Source: Actinomycetes bacterium (GTDB lineage: Bacteria; Actinomycetota; Acidimicrobiia; Acidimicrobiales; Ilumatobacteraceae). From it: a stretch of 64,000 nucleotides of DNA. How positions within the stretch are numbered: the stretch's first letter is position 1; the number at the start of each line of letters is the position of its first letter. Below the pieces are notes generated by a model that did not search any database, was not told the origin of the DNA, and was given only the letters and a program-made list of their open reading frames with translations. A program made the translations under genes and the position numbers. This document shows positions 26,172-33,690 of the stretch, piece by piece. Where the stretch lies: assembly GCA_025360105.1 (NCBI GenBank), contig JANYCT010000039.1, positions 82,279 through 146,278 of the forward strand, read 5' to 3'.

Positions 26172-27568
26172 GGCTCTTGGCCAAATCTCCTGATGCGGTC
26201 GTTGGAGGCCTTCTCTTTTTCGGCTTCGTTCTGTTCTATGCGTCGTTCCAACGAGGCAGGACACCGACGTACGACGCTGGGATCTACATCGATGTTGCCA
26301 GGAACTTGGCTGAGCACCTCTCGGTCCACGTCCGCAACGATGCCTACGCGCCGCTGAACAGTCCATACGCGAGCTACGGATTGGGGCTCTCGCTGATGAT
26401 TGTCCCGTTGGTGTTCGTGCAGAAGTGGGTACAACCGGGCGGTCAGGAGATCGTGTTGCTGGCCAACGTCTTCGTGATCGCGTCCACCGCGGTTCTCGTG
26501 TACTTCGTTGCTCTCGCGTTGAAATTCTCGCGGCTGGGGGCGGTCTGCTCGGCGCTCGTGTTCGGAGTGACAACCATGGCTCTCCAACAGGCCACCGACC
26601 TGTTCAGCGAGCCAGGCATCGCGCTCTTCACGGTGCTGACCGTGTTCGGGCTGGTCAAATGGCGCAGCGGGTCAGCCTTCGGCCCTTGGCTTGTGGGCTG
26701 CGGAATTGCACTCGCGATCACGTTTCGGTCGGACTCGATGGTTCTGTCCGCAGTGGTCCTCGTCGCGGTGCCACTGTTCGTGCCACTGAATACGTTGAGA
26801 CAGCGCAAAGCTCAGTGGCTCGTCGGTGTCTGCCTTCCTATCGCCGGCGCGATGGTCTACCAACTGGCCTACAACCACCTCCGTTACGGCAAATTCACCC
26901 AGTTCGGGTATCGGAGCGAGGGCTTCACCACACCGTTCTTGACTGGCCTGTACGGCAACACGTTCAGTCCAGGAAAAGGCTTCTTCATCTATAGCCCTTT
27001 CCTGATTCTCGGCATCCCCGGTCTGGTCCTCATGTGGCGCCGCGATCGCGCCGTCGTATCGGTAATTCTGCTGCTTGGGCTCACGCGCATCTTGTTCTAC
27101 GCCCGCTGGCATTCATGGCCGGGTGGTGTTGCATGGGGGCCCCGGTTCATGTTTCCGCTGTGTGCACTGCTCGCGATTCCTTCCGTCGAAACGGTGCGTT
27201 ACGTCACCTCGAGAGGACGCCGATCACGCGTGATCGGACTCGTCGGTGCTTCAGTCCTGTTCGTCGCGGGCGCCGCCGTCGCAGTGCTCGGCGTGATGTT
27301 TCCCTTCGAACGCTGGTGGCAGATCATGAACGGCAGTGCAGCAGACCCGCAAAGCGCAGCGACGACCGCTCAGCGGATGCACGACTACACGTGGACCTTC
27401 GGTGGCAGTCCCATTGCCGGAAACCTTCGACTACTGCGCCACGCTGAGCCAACCGCGTTGCTGTGGTTCAGCCACGGTCGACTCTTACTGGGTGTCACCA
27501 TTCTGCTGGGCGGACTTCTGCTACTCGGCGCAGCAACGGTGCTGGCCCGACGTGTCGAGGTGTCATAA
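26162..27568 (+). CDS. polytopic membrane glycosyltransferase-like protein (GT39/ArnT type)
   Basis: A 468-residue integral membrane protein with about ten helices. The first extracytoplasmic loop has TPTYDAGIYIDVARNLAEH, where the Asp after the first helix is the position of the catalytic Asp in GT-C enzymes of the PMT/ArnT group. FSPGKGFFIYSPFLILGIPG is shared with the paralogue at 29103-30608 (FSPGKGLFIFNPLAIMGFAG). It would transfer a sugar from a polyprenyl-phosphate donor to an unknown acceptor. It overlaps the preceding methyltransferase gene. Confidence 0.75.
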   Translation: MQLRLLAKSPDAVVGGLLFFGFVLFYASFQRGRTPTYDAGIYIDVARNLAEHLSVHVRNDAYAPLNSPYASYGLGLSLMIVPLVFVQKWVQPGGQEIVLLANVFVIASTAVLVYFVALALKFSRLGAVCSALVFGVTTMALQQATDLFSEPGIALFTVLTVFGLVKWRSGSAFGPWLVGCGIALAITFRSDSMVLSAVVLVAVPLFVPLNTLRQRKAQWLVGVCLPIAGAMVYQLAYNHLRYGKFTQFGYRSEGFTTPFLTGLYGNTFSPGKGFFIYSPFLILGIPGLVLMWRRDRAVVSVILLLGLTRILFYARWHSWPGGVAWGPRFMFPLCALLAIPSVETVRYVTSRGRRSRVIGLVGASVLFVAGAAVAVLGVMFPFERWWQIMNGSAADPQSAATTAQRMHDYTWTFGGSPIAGNLRLLRHAEPTALLWFSHGRLLLGVTILLGGLLLLGAATVLARRVEVS

Positions 27569-27636
27569 CCGCGCGAAATCGCTGCAGATAGACTGCGGCA
27601 GCCACGGCGTCCGTAGGCGAATATAGAGAGGCAGAT

Positions 27637-28908
27637 GTGTCGACTGACATCGAAGTGATCGAGACCCTTGAGCGTCTTGATGAGAAGCTGCGCGAGCTCG
27701 ACGGCCTTGCGCTGGTCTCTGATGATTCGCTTCGCCGCGGCTTCGAGACGTTTCGCATGAACTTCCCCATGCCGTCGGATCTGGACCCCTACTCGGACGA
27801 GTATCGCGAGCACCAGTTCAAGTTGTACGAGACCATTTCCGGTCGCAATTACGCCGTCAAGAACGAAGTCGCCGCATTCGATGTGGCGGCCGCCAGCATC
27901 CGCCCATTCCCGTACACCTCGGAGAGTCCGTCGACCGTCGGGCATCAGTTGATCGCGATCGGGTTTCTCATCTCGCTCCTGCCGTCGCGCACCCCTGAAC
28001 GTCCGCTGCGAATACTCGAGTTCGGGCCTGGCTGGGGAAACACCACGCTTGCCATGGCCACGATGGGATACAACGTGACTGCGATCGATATCGCGCCGGG
28101 CTTTTGTGAACTGATTCGCACTCGTGCCGACATGCTGGGCATCGAGGTCGATGTCGTCAACGGTGATTTCAGCCTCATCGAGGACGTCGTCGAGCCGTAC
28201 GACGCCGTGGTGTTCTTCGAGTGCTTCCATCACTCGTCCGATCATCTCCGTCTCCTGCGATCCCTCGCCGCAGCAACGACGCCAGAGGCCCGGGTTCTCT
28301 TTGCCGCTGAACCCATCGTCGCGGACTTTCCCGTGCCGTGGGGCCTGCGCCTTGACGGTGAGTCGCTCTGGGCAGCTCGAAATTTTGGCTGGCTCGAGCT
28401 TGGGTTCAACCAGACCTATTTCGAAGAAACCGTGAAGCGGTGTGGTTGGGATCTCGTCAATCACCGTCTCGACGGCACACCATGGGCAAACGTGTGGCTC
28501 GCCCAGAAAGAGCCGACGGTGCTGCGACTCGATCCCTCACAATCGACATTTCATACCCAGGTCGGCGAGTATCGCGACGGGGCGATGTACTCGGACGGCA
28601 CCCAGGGCTTCCTGCAATATGGGCCATATCAGGCTCTGGAGTCAGGGAGATATCAGGCAGTGGTCGACTTCTTTTCTCTAGACGGAGCCAGCGGGCTAGT
28701 GGCGATCGATGTCGTGTCGTCGTCAGGTTCGGTTTCGCACGGTCGCCTCGAGATTCAGGTCGACCACATGCAACAGCACAACGCAGTGTCTCGGCTCGAG
28801 TTCACCCTTGCGCCAGCCGTGGCTGATCTCGAGCTTCGAGTATTCGTCACGGCGGGAACCCGCGTTGCACTTCGGTCCAGTCGAATACTGCCGCTTCCAG
28901 CGGAGTGA
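27637..28908 (+). CDS. SAM-dependent methyltransferase with C-terminal beta domain
   Basis: A 423-residue protein with a class I methyltransferase core: RILEFGPGWGNTTLAMATMG (SAM loop), VTAIDIAPGF, and VVFFECFHHSSDHLRLL. The last 120 or so residues (GEYRDGAMYSDGTQGFLQYG onward) form a beta-sandwich-like extra domain, perhaps for glycan binding. The start is GTG at 27637. It lies between two paralogous membrane glycosyltransferases, so a role in decorating the same surface polymer is likely. Nothing was recognised in 28909-29102. Confidence 0.8.
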   Translation: MSTDIEVIETLERLDEKLRELDGLALVSDDSLRRGFETFRMNFPMPSDLDPYSDEYREHQFKLYETISGRNYAVKNEVAAFDVAAASIRPFPYTSESPSTVGHQLIAIGFLISLLPSRTPERPLRILEFGPGWGNTTLAMATMGYNVTAIDIAPGFCELIRTRADMLGIEVDVVNGDFSLIEDVVEPYDAVVFFECFHHSSDHLRLLRSLAAATTPEARVLFAAEPIVADFPVPWGLRLDGESLWAARNFGWLELGFNQTYFEETVKRCGWDLVNHRLDGTPWANVWLAQKEPTVLRLDPSQSTFHTQVGEYRDGAMYSDGTQGFLQYGPYQALESGRYQAVVDFFSLDGASGLVAIDVVSSSGSVSHGRLEIQVDHMQQHNAVSRLEFTLAPAVADLELRVFVTAGTRVALRSSRILPLPAE

Positions 28909-29102
28909 CCGAACGTCATCTGCCGGCGAGCGGCACCGCCTCATCGGTACGTCGCGGCCAATCTCATCGACGCGCCAGACCCAACGACACCCCACTGAGA
29001 GAGACGCTCCACGATGCTGGAACCAAGAACAAACATCAGTAGCCCGTACCCACCGAAGCTGACGCAGGAAACCGCACGGTTGACCGAGGGGATGCGCCCG
29101 CA

Positions 29103-30608
29103 ATGACGACTGCTCTCAGCGCGCCAGCCGACATCGTGCCGGCCGACGACGTGCGGATCGATCGTCAAATCTCGATCGCGCTCTTCGGCGGGCTCTTTGC
29201 GATCTATCTCGCTGTGATGCGCGGCCAGATCGAGGTGTACGACACCCAAGCGATGCTTGCCGTGGCCCAAAACCTCGTGAACCATGGTTCGCTCAAGGCC
29301 GAGGGCGCCGGATACGCCCTGTCGACTCCGTGGTCACCGTATGGCATCGCCATCAGTGTGTTGGCTGTCCCCCTCTACGCCCTGTCGAAGTGGGTCGGTC
29401 ACTACGCACTGCTCGTGTCTCTCATCGCTCCGGCATTCACCGCGGCCTGCGCCGTCGTGATCTACCGGATCTCCAGGGCGATGCGGTGGGGATCCGTATA
29501 CGGACTCTTCGCGGCCCTCAGCTTCGGGCTCTTCTCCATGGCGGTTTGGTATAGCACCCAGCTCTTCAGCGAGCCCGCAGTCACCCTGTGCCTGCTCGTC
29601 ATCATCTTGCAAATGATCCGCTGGCAGCACGGCTCACATCGGGCGGTGCTATGGATAGGCATCGCTGCGGCCTGCGCACTTCAACTCCGGTCCGACTCGC
29701 TGTTCACGATCTGGATCGGCCTTGCTGCTATCCCTTTTTTTGTTCCGAAGGCGGCGTTCCTCTCGAAACGCTCACTGTTGTCACTGGGCATTCCAATGCT
29801 GGTCAGCGTTGCCATTCTCGTTTGGTACAACGAAGTCCGCTATGACCGTGCCTTCATCGGCTCGTATGGACCTGGAGGAGGTTTCAGCACTCCTGTCCTC
29901 CACGGCCTTGGCGGACTGCTGTTCAGCCCCGGCAAGGGTCTCTTCATCTTCAATCCATTGGCGATCATGGGGTTCGCCGGTCTCGTCGTGATGTTCATCG
30001 GCCCGCAGCGCGAACGCAATCGAGGTTTGGCTGTCGTCTGTCTGTTGTTCATCGTGCCGCGCATTGTTTTCTACGCGAAGTGGGGTGTATGGGACGGCGG
30101 CTCGGTGTGGGGGCCTCGATTTCTCTTGCCGTCGGTCGGAGCTCTCGCGGTCACGGCAGTTCCCCTGTATCAGACGGCAGTGCCAAGCCGGGTGGCCGTC
30201 GTGTGTCTGCGCGCTGCGACAGTGCTCCTCGCCGCCTTTGCAGCTGTCATTAACTTCTTGTCGATTCGTGTTCCCCTCGGCGAGTGGATCGGCGTGCTCA
30301 GCTCACCCGAATGGCGTCAAGAACTCGGCATCCATGGAATCAACAGTGGGGCCGATGTTACGACAGCGCTGGACTTCCATTTCATAGGGACCCCGATCTG
30401 GGGATTTGTCATCTTGCTGCGCAGAGGCGTTGCCCTCACCAACGCACACTGGTGGGCGACGGGCCACGCCTGGGTCGGGTGGCTCGGACTCGCCCTCGGC
30501 TTCGGATGTCTGCTGGCTGCCGCCGGCCTCGCTCGTGACCAGGACAGAGATCCAGAGATCGAGCCATTCGCGTACGAAGCGGCCGAGGTCGAACCCGCCG
30601 TCTCGTGA
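29103..30608 (+). CDS. polytopic membrane glycosyltransferase-like protein (paralogue of 26162-27568)
   Basis: A 501-residue protein with about eleven helices and the same plan as the gene at 26162: VYDTQAMLAVAQNLVNHGSL in the first loop, STPWSPYGIAISVLAVPLYA, and GLLFSPGKGLFIFNPLAI. The Asp in the first loop would be the catalytic base of a GT-C fold. The two methyltransferase/membrane-protein pairs look like a duplicated unit for building a methylated surface glycan. This is inference; no glycan is identified. Confidence 0.75.
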   Translation: MTTALSAPADIVPADDVRIDRQISIALFGGLFAIYLAVMRGQIEVYDTQAMLAVAQNLVNHGSLKAEGAGYALSTPWSPYGIAISVLAVPLYALSKWVGHYALLVSLIAPAFTAACAVVIYRISRAMRWGSVYGLFAALSFGLFSMAVWYSTQLFSEPAVTLCLLVIILQMIRWQHGSHRAVLWIGIAAACALQLRSDSLFTIWIGLAAIPFFVPKAAFLSKRSLLSLGIPMLVSVAILVWYNEVRYDRAFIGSYGPGGGFSTPVLHGLGGLLFSPGKGLFIFNPLAIMGFAGLVVMFIGPQRERNRGLAVVCLLFIVPRIVFYAKWGVWDGGSVWGPRFLLPSVGALAVTAVPLYQTAVPSRVAVVCLRAATVLLAAFAAVINFLSIRVPLGEWIGVLSSPEWRQELGIHGINSGADVTTALDFHFIGTPIWGFVILLRRGVALTNAHWWATGHAWVGWLGLALGFGCLLAAAGLARDQDRDPEIEPFAYEAAEVEPAVS

Positions 30609-30658
30609 GCGCGATCAAAGGTGGTCGCGATCAAACGGCGCTGGACTGGACTCACTTC

Positions 30659-30686
30659 TGGAGCGGATGACGAGGTTCGAATTCGC
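30659..30686 (-). repeat. short tRNA-Gly 3' fragment, third att-like scar
   Basis: The reverse strand ends ...CCTCGTCATCCGCTCCA, the T arm and acceptor of the same tRNA-Gly found in the two long repeats, with encoded CCA and 2 mismatches over 27 bp. No anticodon arm or 5' half is present. It is probably a remnant of an earlier integration at this tRNA gene. Confidence 0.6.
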
Positions 30687-30713
30687 TGCACGTCGGAGAG
30701 CTAGATTGCGCGG

Positions 30714-31241
30714 ATGAAGCGCACTGCCGTGGTCCTCGCCAGCTCACTCCTCGTTGTCGCTGCGGCCTGCAGTAGCGCCACCACCTCGAAAGGCGCAACG
30801 GGCGACACCTCCACGACAACGGGCAACACCAGCGCTGCTGTGTCAGCGTCGACGGCGACAAGCGCCGCATCGACACCCACCTCGGCCACAGCGACATCGG
30901 CTCCGCCAGCGCCCACCGCACCAGCACCGACCGCGCCAGCACCGACCACCCCGCTCACGACCCCGAATGTCTCGCCCACTACCGATGCATGCCGTGTAGT
31001 GGGCGATCTGTTCTCCGCGGATATCGCAACGGTGTCGGTGCGGCGCGGCGACTGCGGCGAAGGCGTTCGCCAGGTCCAAACGCAGCTGAACTACAAGCTG
31101 GGCATCTCACTCAACACCGACGGCATCTTCGGTGCAGGCACCCAGCAGGCGGTCCGCAACTTCCAGGCATCGGTGGGCATCGCCGCGGATGGCATCGTCG
31201 GATCATCGACCTGGATTGCGCTCACCGACGACGGCACCTGA
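30714..31241 (+). CDS. lipoprotein with peptidoglycan-binding domain
   Basis: A 175-residue lipoprotein. Signal peptide with lipobox VAAAC (Cys at about residue 19), a Ser/Thr/Ala-rich linker ending in a short tandem APTAPAPTAPAPTT, then a PG_binding_1 domain: RRGDCGEGVRQVQTQLNYKL, LNTDGIFGAGTQQAVRNFQA and ADGIVGSSTWIAL. It probably tethers to the cell wall and has no catalytic domain. It lies between the short tRNA scar and the first long att repeat. Confidence 0.85.
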   Translation: MKRTAVVLASSLLVVAAACSSATTSKGATGDTSTTTGNTSAAVSASTATSAASTPTSATATSAPPAPTAPAPTAPAPTTPLTTPNVSPTTDACRVVGDLFSADIATVSVRRGDCGEGVRQVQTQLNYKLGISLNTDGIFGAGTQQAVRNFQASVGIAADGIVGSSTWIALTDDGT

Positions 31242-31367
31242 GCGTACCCGCAAGGCATCATCGGCACAGCGCTGGTTCCGCCTCGCTCTGCAGCCGACCT
31301 CCCCGATCTCGGCGCGATGGAGGCGGAGGAGCTGCTGACCGACGTGTCGAGCTTCCCACTCGCACTG

Positions 31368-31901
31368 TCAGGTGTTGTTGTCGACGTGCTCTGTTCGAGC
31401 TTGGGCAACGAGTTGATGGGCGAGCTGTCCGGCGGCTTGGGGGCTGAGTCTTGCCCCAGTTTCGTAGGCGGCGGCGAAGGCGTTGCGACCCATGGTGTCG
31501 CGGATCGTCACGATGGCCGGCGAAAGTGTTGCAGCCATCTCAGGGTCCACAAGATTGACGGCTCCATAGAGTTGGGCTGCTCCCTCGAGGTAACCGAGGC
31601 GCGCGAGCATGTCCGCAGGCTGACCAACACCGGACGCGGCGTAGCTATCGCCCATGACTTGCCAGACGTCGACCTGCTCAGCGAACAACGAAAGTGCTGC
31701 ATCGACCTCGATGGTGTCGGCGAGCAATCCCATCTGCATCCTGCGAAGGGCCGACTCGAGGCGTCGGTTCCCTGATCTGACCGTGATTGTCGCCGCGTTC
31801 TGCTGGCCGTTCGGACAGCACGCTCTCGACGTCGAGATTCGGCTCTGACCGAAGGGACCAGACGAGGCGGGCGTAGTCCGGAGAAATCGACTTTTCGGCA
31901 A
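31368..31901 (-). pseudogene. C-terminal remnant of a large AfsR/LuxR-type regulator
   Basis: The frame encodes ADMLARLGYLEGAAQLYGAV, then LSPAIVTIRDTMGRNAFAAA and YETGARLSPQAAGQLA. This matches the C-terminal helical end seen in large ATP-dependent AfsR/adenylate-cyclase-type regulators (LARLLGAA...LGxxxFAAAxAxGxxLS). No ATPase, TPR core or DNA-binding domain remains, and the first 60 codons look like non-coding sequence. It is treated as a gene fragment. Confidence 0.55.
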
Positions 31902-31988
31902 TTTTCACCTGCTTACCAGGAGTGACTCAGGGGCGAAGCGAACCTGACGGTACAGCGCGAGGGTATACCGGCAAGCCGAAAACGCAGG

Positions 31989-32013
31989 TCAGCGGCCCCA
32001 GTAGGGCCGCTGA
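31989..32013. terminator. 10-bp hairpin beside the first att repeat
   Basis: TCAGCGGCCC and GGGCCGCTGA pair perfectly around a 5-nt loop. On the reverse strand it lies just downstream of the tRNA-Gly 3' end in the repeat, as expected of the original tRNA terminator, and it is not shared with the second repeat copy. Confidence 0.6.
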
Positions 32014-32027
32014 TCTGGTGTTTCTTG

Positions 32028-32184
32028 GAGCGGATGACGAGATTCGAACTCGCGACCCTCACCTTGGCAAGGTTGTGGTCACCGTCCGTACAGTCCGTCT
32101 ACTGCACTGCAGTACTCCACAGTCCGCAAAACCGTCCGGGAAATCCGTCTGTTCCGTCTAGTTCGTATACCGGTCTACCATCGC
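32028..32184 (-). repeat. att-like direct repeat, copy 1 (tRNA-Gly(GCC) 3' part plus arm)
   Basis: 157 bp that recur at 59574-59730 with 5 mismatches and no gap. On the reverse strand the first part is the 3' half of tRNA-Gly: anticodon loop TTGCCAA, GGTGAGGGTCGC, T arm GAGTTCGAATCTC, acceptor strand CATCCGC and a U discriminator. No 5' half (GCGGATG...) exists, so it is not a working tRNA gene. The remaining 110 or so bp contain CCGTC/CAGTCCG repeats and a perfect 15-nt palindrome, TACTGCACTGCAGTA (32100-32114). Homology starts exactly at the tRNA 3' end, as in integrase attachment sites. Confidence 0.85.
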
Positions 32185-32248
32185 TCGTTCCGAGTCGCCC
32201 GATGAAACCCGATACGACACACCGAATAAGGGTGATAGCATCGCTGCT

Positions 32249-32599
32249 ATGCCCTGGGGAACCGTCGAACTGGAACCCGAGGTCGTCAGCTGGCTCGACT
32301 CCCTCACCGACAACCAGTTCGGTCAAGCCGAACGCTACATAGACCTCCACGGCGACCAAGGCGTACACCTGAGCGAACCCTTCACCCGCCAACTCGACGG
32401 CAAACTCCGCGAACTGCGGTTCTACCTCGATCGCCAACCAACCCGAATCAGCTACTACATCGCCACCGGACGAATCATCGTCCTATTGACCGTATTCACC
32501 AAAACCCGACCCCGAGAACGAGCAGAAATCGACCGAGCCCGCCGAGCAATGCAGCGCTGCATCACCGACGGCCACCTCAGCGAGGAGCAACCAACATGA
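32249..32599 (+). CDS. type II toxin, RelE/HigB-like (Gp49 group)
   Basis: A 116-residue protein of the RelE/ParE fold, probably a ribosome-dependent mRNA interferase. FTRQLDGKLRELRFYLDRQP, then TRISYYIATGRIIVLLTVFT and KTRPRERAEIDRARRAM are the conserved blocks of the phage-derived Gp49/HigB group. It precedes its antitoxin (HigBA order) with an ATGA overlap at 32596-32599. It lies 64 bp inside the first att repeat, a typical place for an element-stabilising module, and has a homologue at 60089-60439. Confidence 0.9.
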   Translation: MPWGTVELEPEVVSWLDSLTDNQFGQAERYIDLHGDQGVHLSEPFTRQLDGKLRELRFYLDRQPTRISYYIATGRIIVLLTVFTKTRPRERAEIDRARRAMQRCITDGHLSEEQPT

Positions 32600-32898
32600 C
32601 CACCAACTGGACCGACATCAAAGCCAGCCGGGCTGACAGCGACGAACGACGCCACGGCTACGAACACGCCGGACGCGCCATCCGTCTCGCCTTCGAAATC
32701 AAGGAACTACGAGAGAGGAAGGGCCTCAGCCAACGCCAACTCGCCGAACTAGTCGGCACCACCCAATCAGCCATCGCCCGACTCGAAGGCGGCCGCATCT
32801 CCCCCAGCCTCCCCACCCTCGACCGAATCGCGAACGCCCTCGACGCCGAACTCACTGTCACCCTCACCGACACCCAACAACTCCTCGGCGCTCGCTGA
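32596..32898 (+). CDS. XRE-family antitoxin of the HigBA-type pair
   Basis: A 100-residue helix-turn-helix protein: IKELRERKGLSQRQLAELVG, then TTQSAIARLEGGRISPSLPT. The HTH lies in the middle third, and the N-terminus (about 45 residues) probably contacts the toxin. It overlaps the toxin stop by 4 bp. It should neutralise the toxin and repress the shared promoter. Confidence 0.9.
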   Translation: MTTNWTDIKASRADSDERRHGYEHAGRAIRLAFEIKELRERKGLSQRQLAELVGTTQSAIARLEGGRISPSLPTLDRIANALDAELTVTLTDTQQLLGAR

Positions 32899-33009
32899 CA
32901 ACGGACCCGCTCGGCGCTGTTGTCGCCGAGTGGCACCAGCGTGGGCTGACAGCTGAAGCCGACCCCGACTCCCTCCACGTTCAGCGTGAGTTGCCTTGCT
33001 GACAGGTCA

Positions 33010-33630
33010 TCAAGAGCCGCGTACTCGATCTGCCTCGCCGGCGAGGAGATCGGCAATGTAGTCGGCGGCGTCGCGATCGGCACCCGGAACGCAATGGCCG
33101 TAGACGTTCAGGGTCGTCGACGCGCGGGCGTGGCCAAGTCGTTGCGCGACGGTCACCACGGCAACACCATGGGCGAGCATCTGAGTAGCCATGAAGTGTC
33201 GGAGGTCGCGCAACCTGAACTCGCCGACCCCTGCCCGACGCCGATGCGCGATGAACGTCTTGGTCACCCGGTTCGGCAACCACGGCGCCCCACCATCGGC
33301 GTCGGCGGTGAAGACCCCTGCCGCAACGATGACAAGGGAAATCCCGACGCCCATTGCGACCCACAGGACGGGGTGAGTTTCCTTCTGGGTTGTAGCGCTT
33401 CCCGCTGGGCCGGCAAATGGGGACGGCGACGGTAGCGGCACACCGGGAGATTCGCTTTTGGCCTGGTCAAGGTCGAGAGGAGCCGTACGCGGCGCGGTGT
33501 CACCTAGCGCTTGTTCGGACTCCTCGGCAGTTGTAGACGTTCGGAGTGACGCTCCACAGTTCTCACATTTCCTGGCGGAAGGCGAGCTCAATAATCCACA
33601 TTGTTGACAGGGGCCGTTATGTCGTTTCAT
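33010..33630 (-). CDS. chimeric ORF: zinc-ribbon membrane protein joined to an integrase C-terminus
   Basis: A 206-residue open frame in two unrelated parts. Residues 1-105: zinc ribbon CQQCGLLSSPSARKCENCGA, a disordered linker, and a TM helix VLWVAMGVGISLVIVAAG. From about residue 107 the sequence is that of a tyrosine-recombinase catalytic domain: VFTADADGGAPWLPNRVTKT, LRDLRHFMATQMLAHGV and RLGHARASTTLNVYGH with the catalytic Tyr. The first catalytic Arg domain and the whole N-terminal arm-binding part are missing, so it cannot be an active integrase. It lies 0.8 kb inside the att repeat, where an element's integrase gene would be. Confidence 0.75.
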   Translation of the reverse strand: MKRHNGPCQQCGLLSSPSARKCENCGASLRTSTTAEESEQALGDTAPRTAPLDLDQAKSESPGVPLPSPSPFAGPAGSATTQKETHPVLWVAMGVGISLVIVAAGVFTADADGGAPWLPNRVTKTFIAHRRRAGVGEFRLRDLRHFMATQMLAHGVAVVTVAQRLGHARASTTLNVYGHCVPGADRDAADYIADLLAGEADRVRGS

Positions 33631-33690
33631 CGTGGCTGTGCCCCTCTCGACTTGGTGATTCGAAATGCCGAGGACCGCTTAGCTCGGTTC

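Noticed and set aside
32028..32110. Intact tRNA-Gly at 32028 or 59574
   Set aside because: The acceptor 5' strand (GCGGATG), the D arm and a matching 5' anticodon stem are absent, so no cloverleaf can form.
32025..32160. Open frames starting MTRFELATLTLARLWS near 32040 and 59580, and a similar MTRFEFAARRRARL near 30670
   Set aside because: These are translations of the tRNA-Gly 3' fragment and its arm; the similarity between them reflects the DNA repeat, not a protein family.
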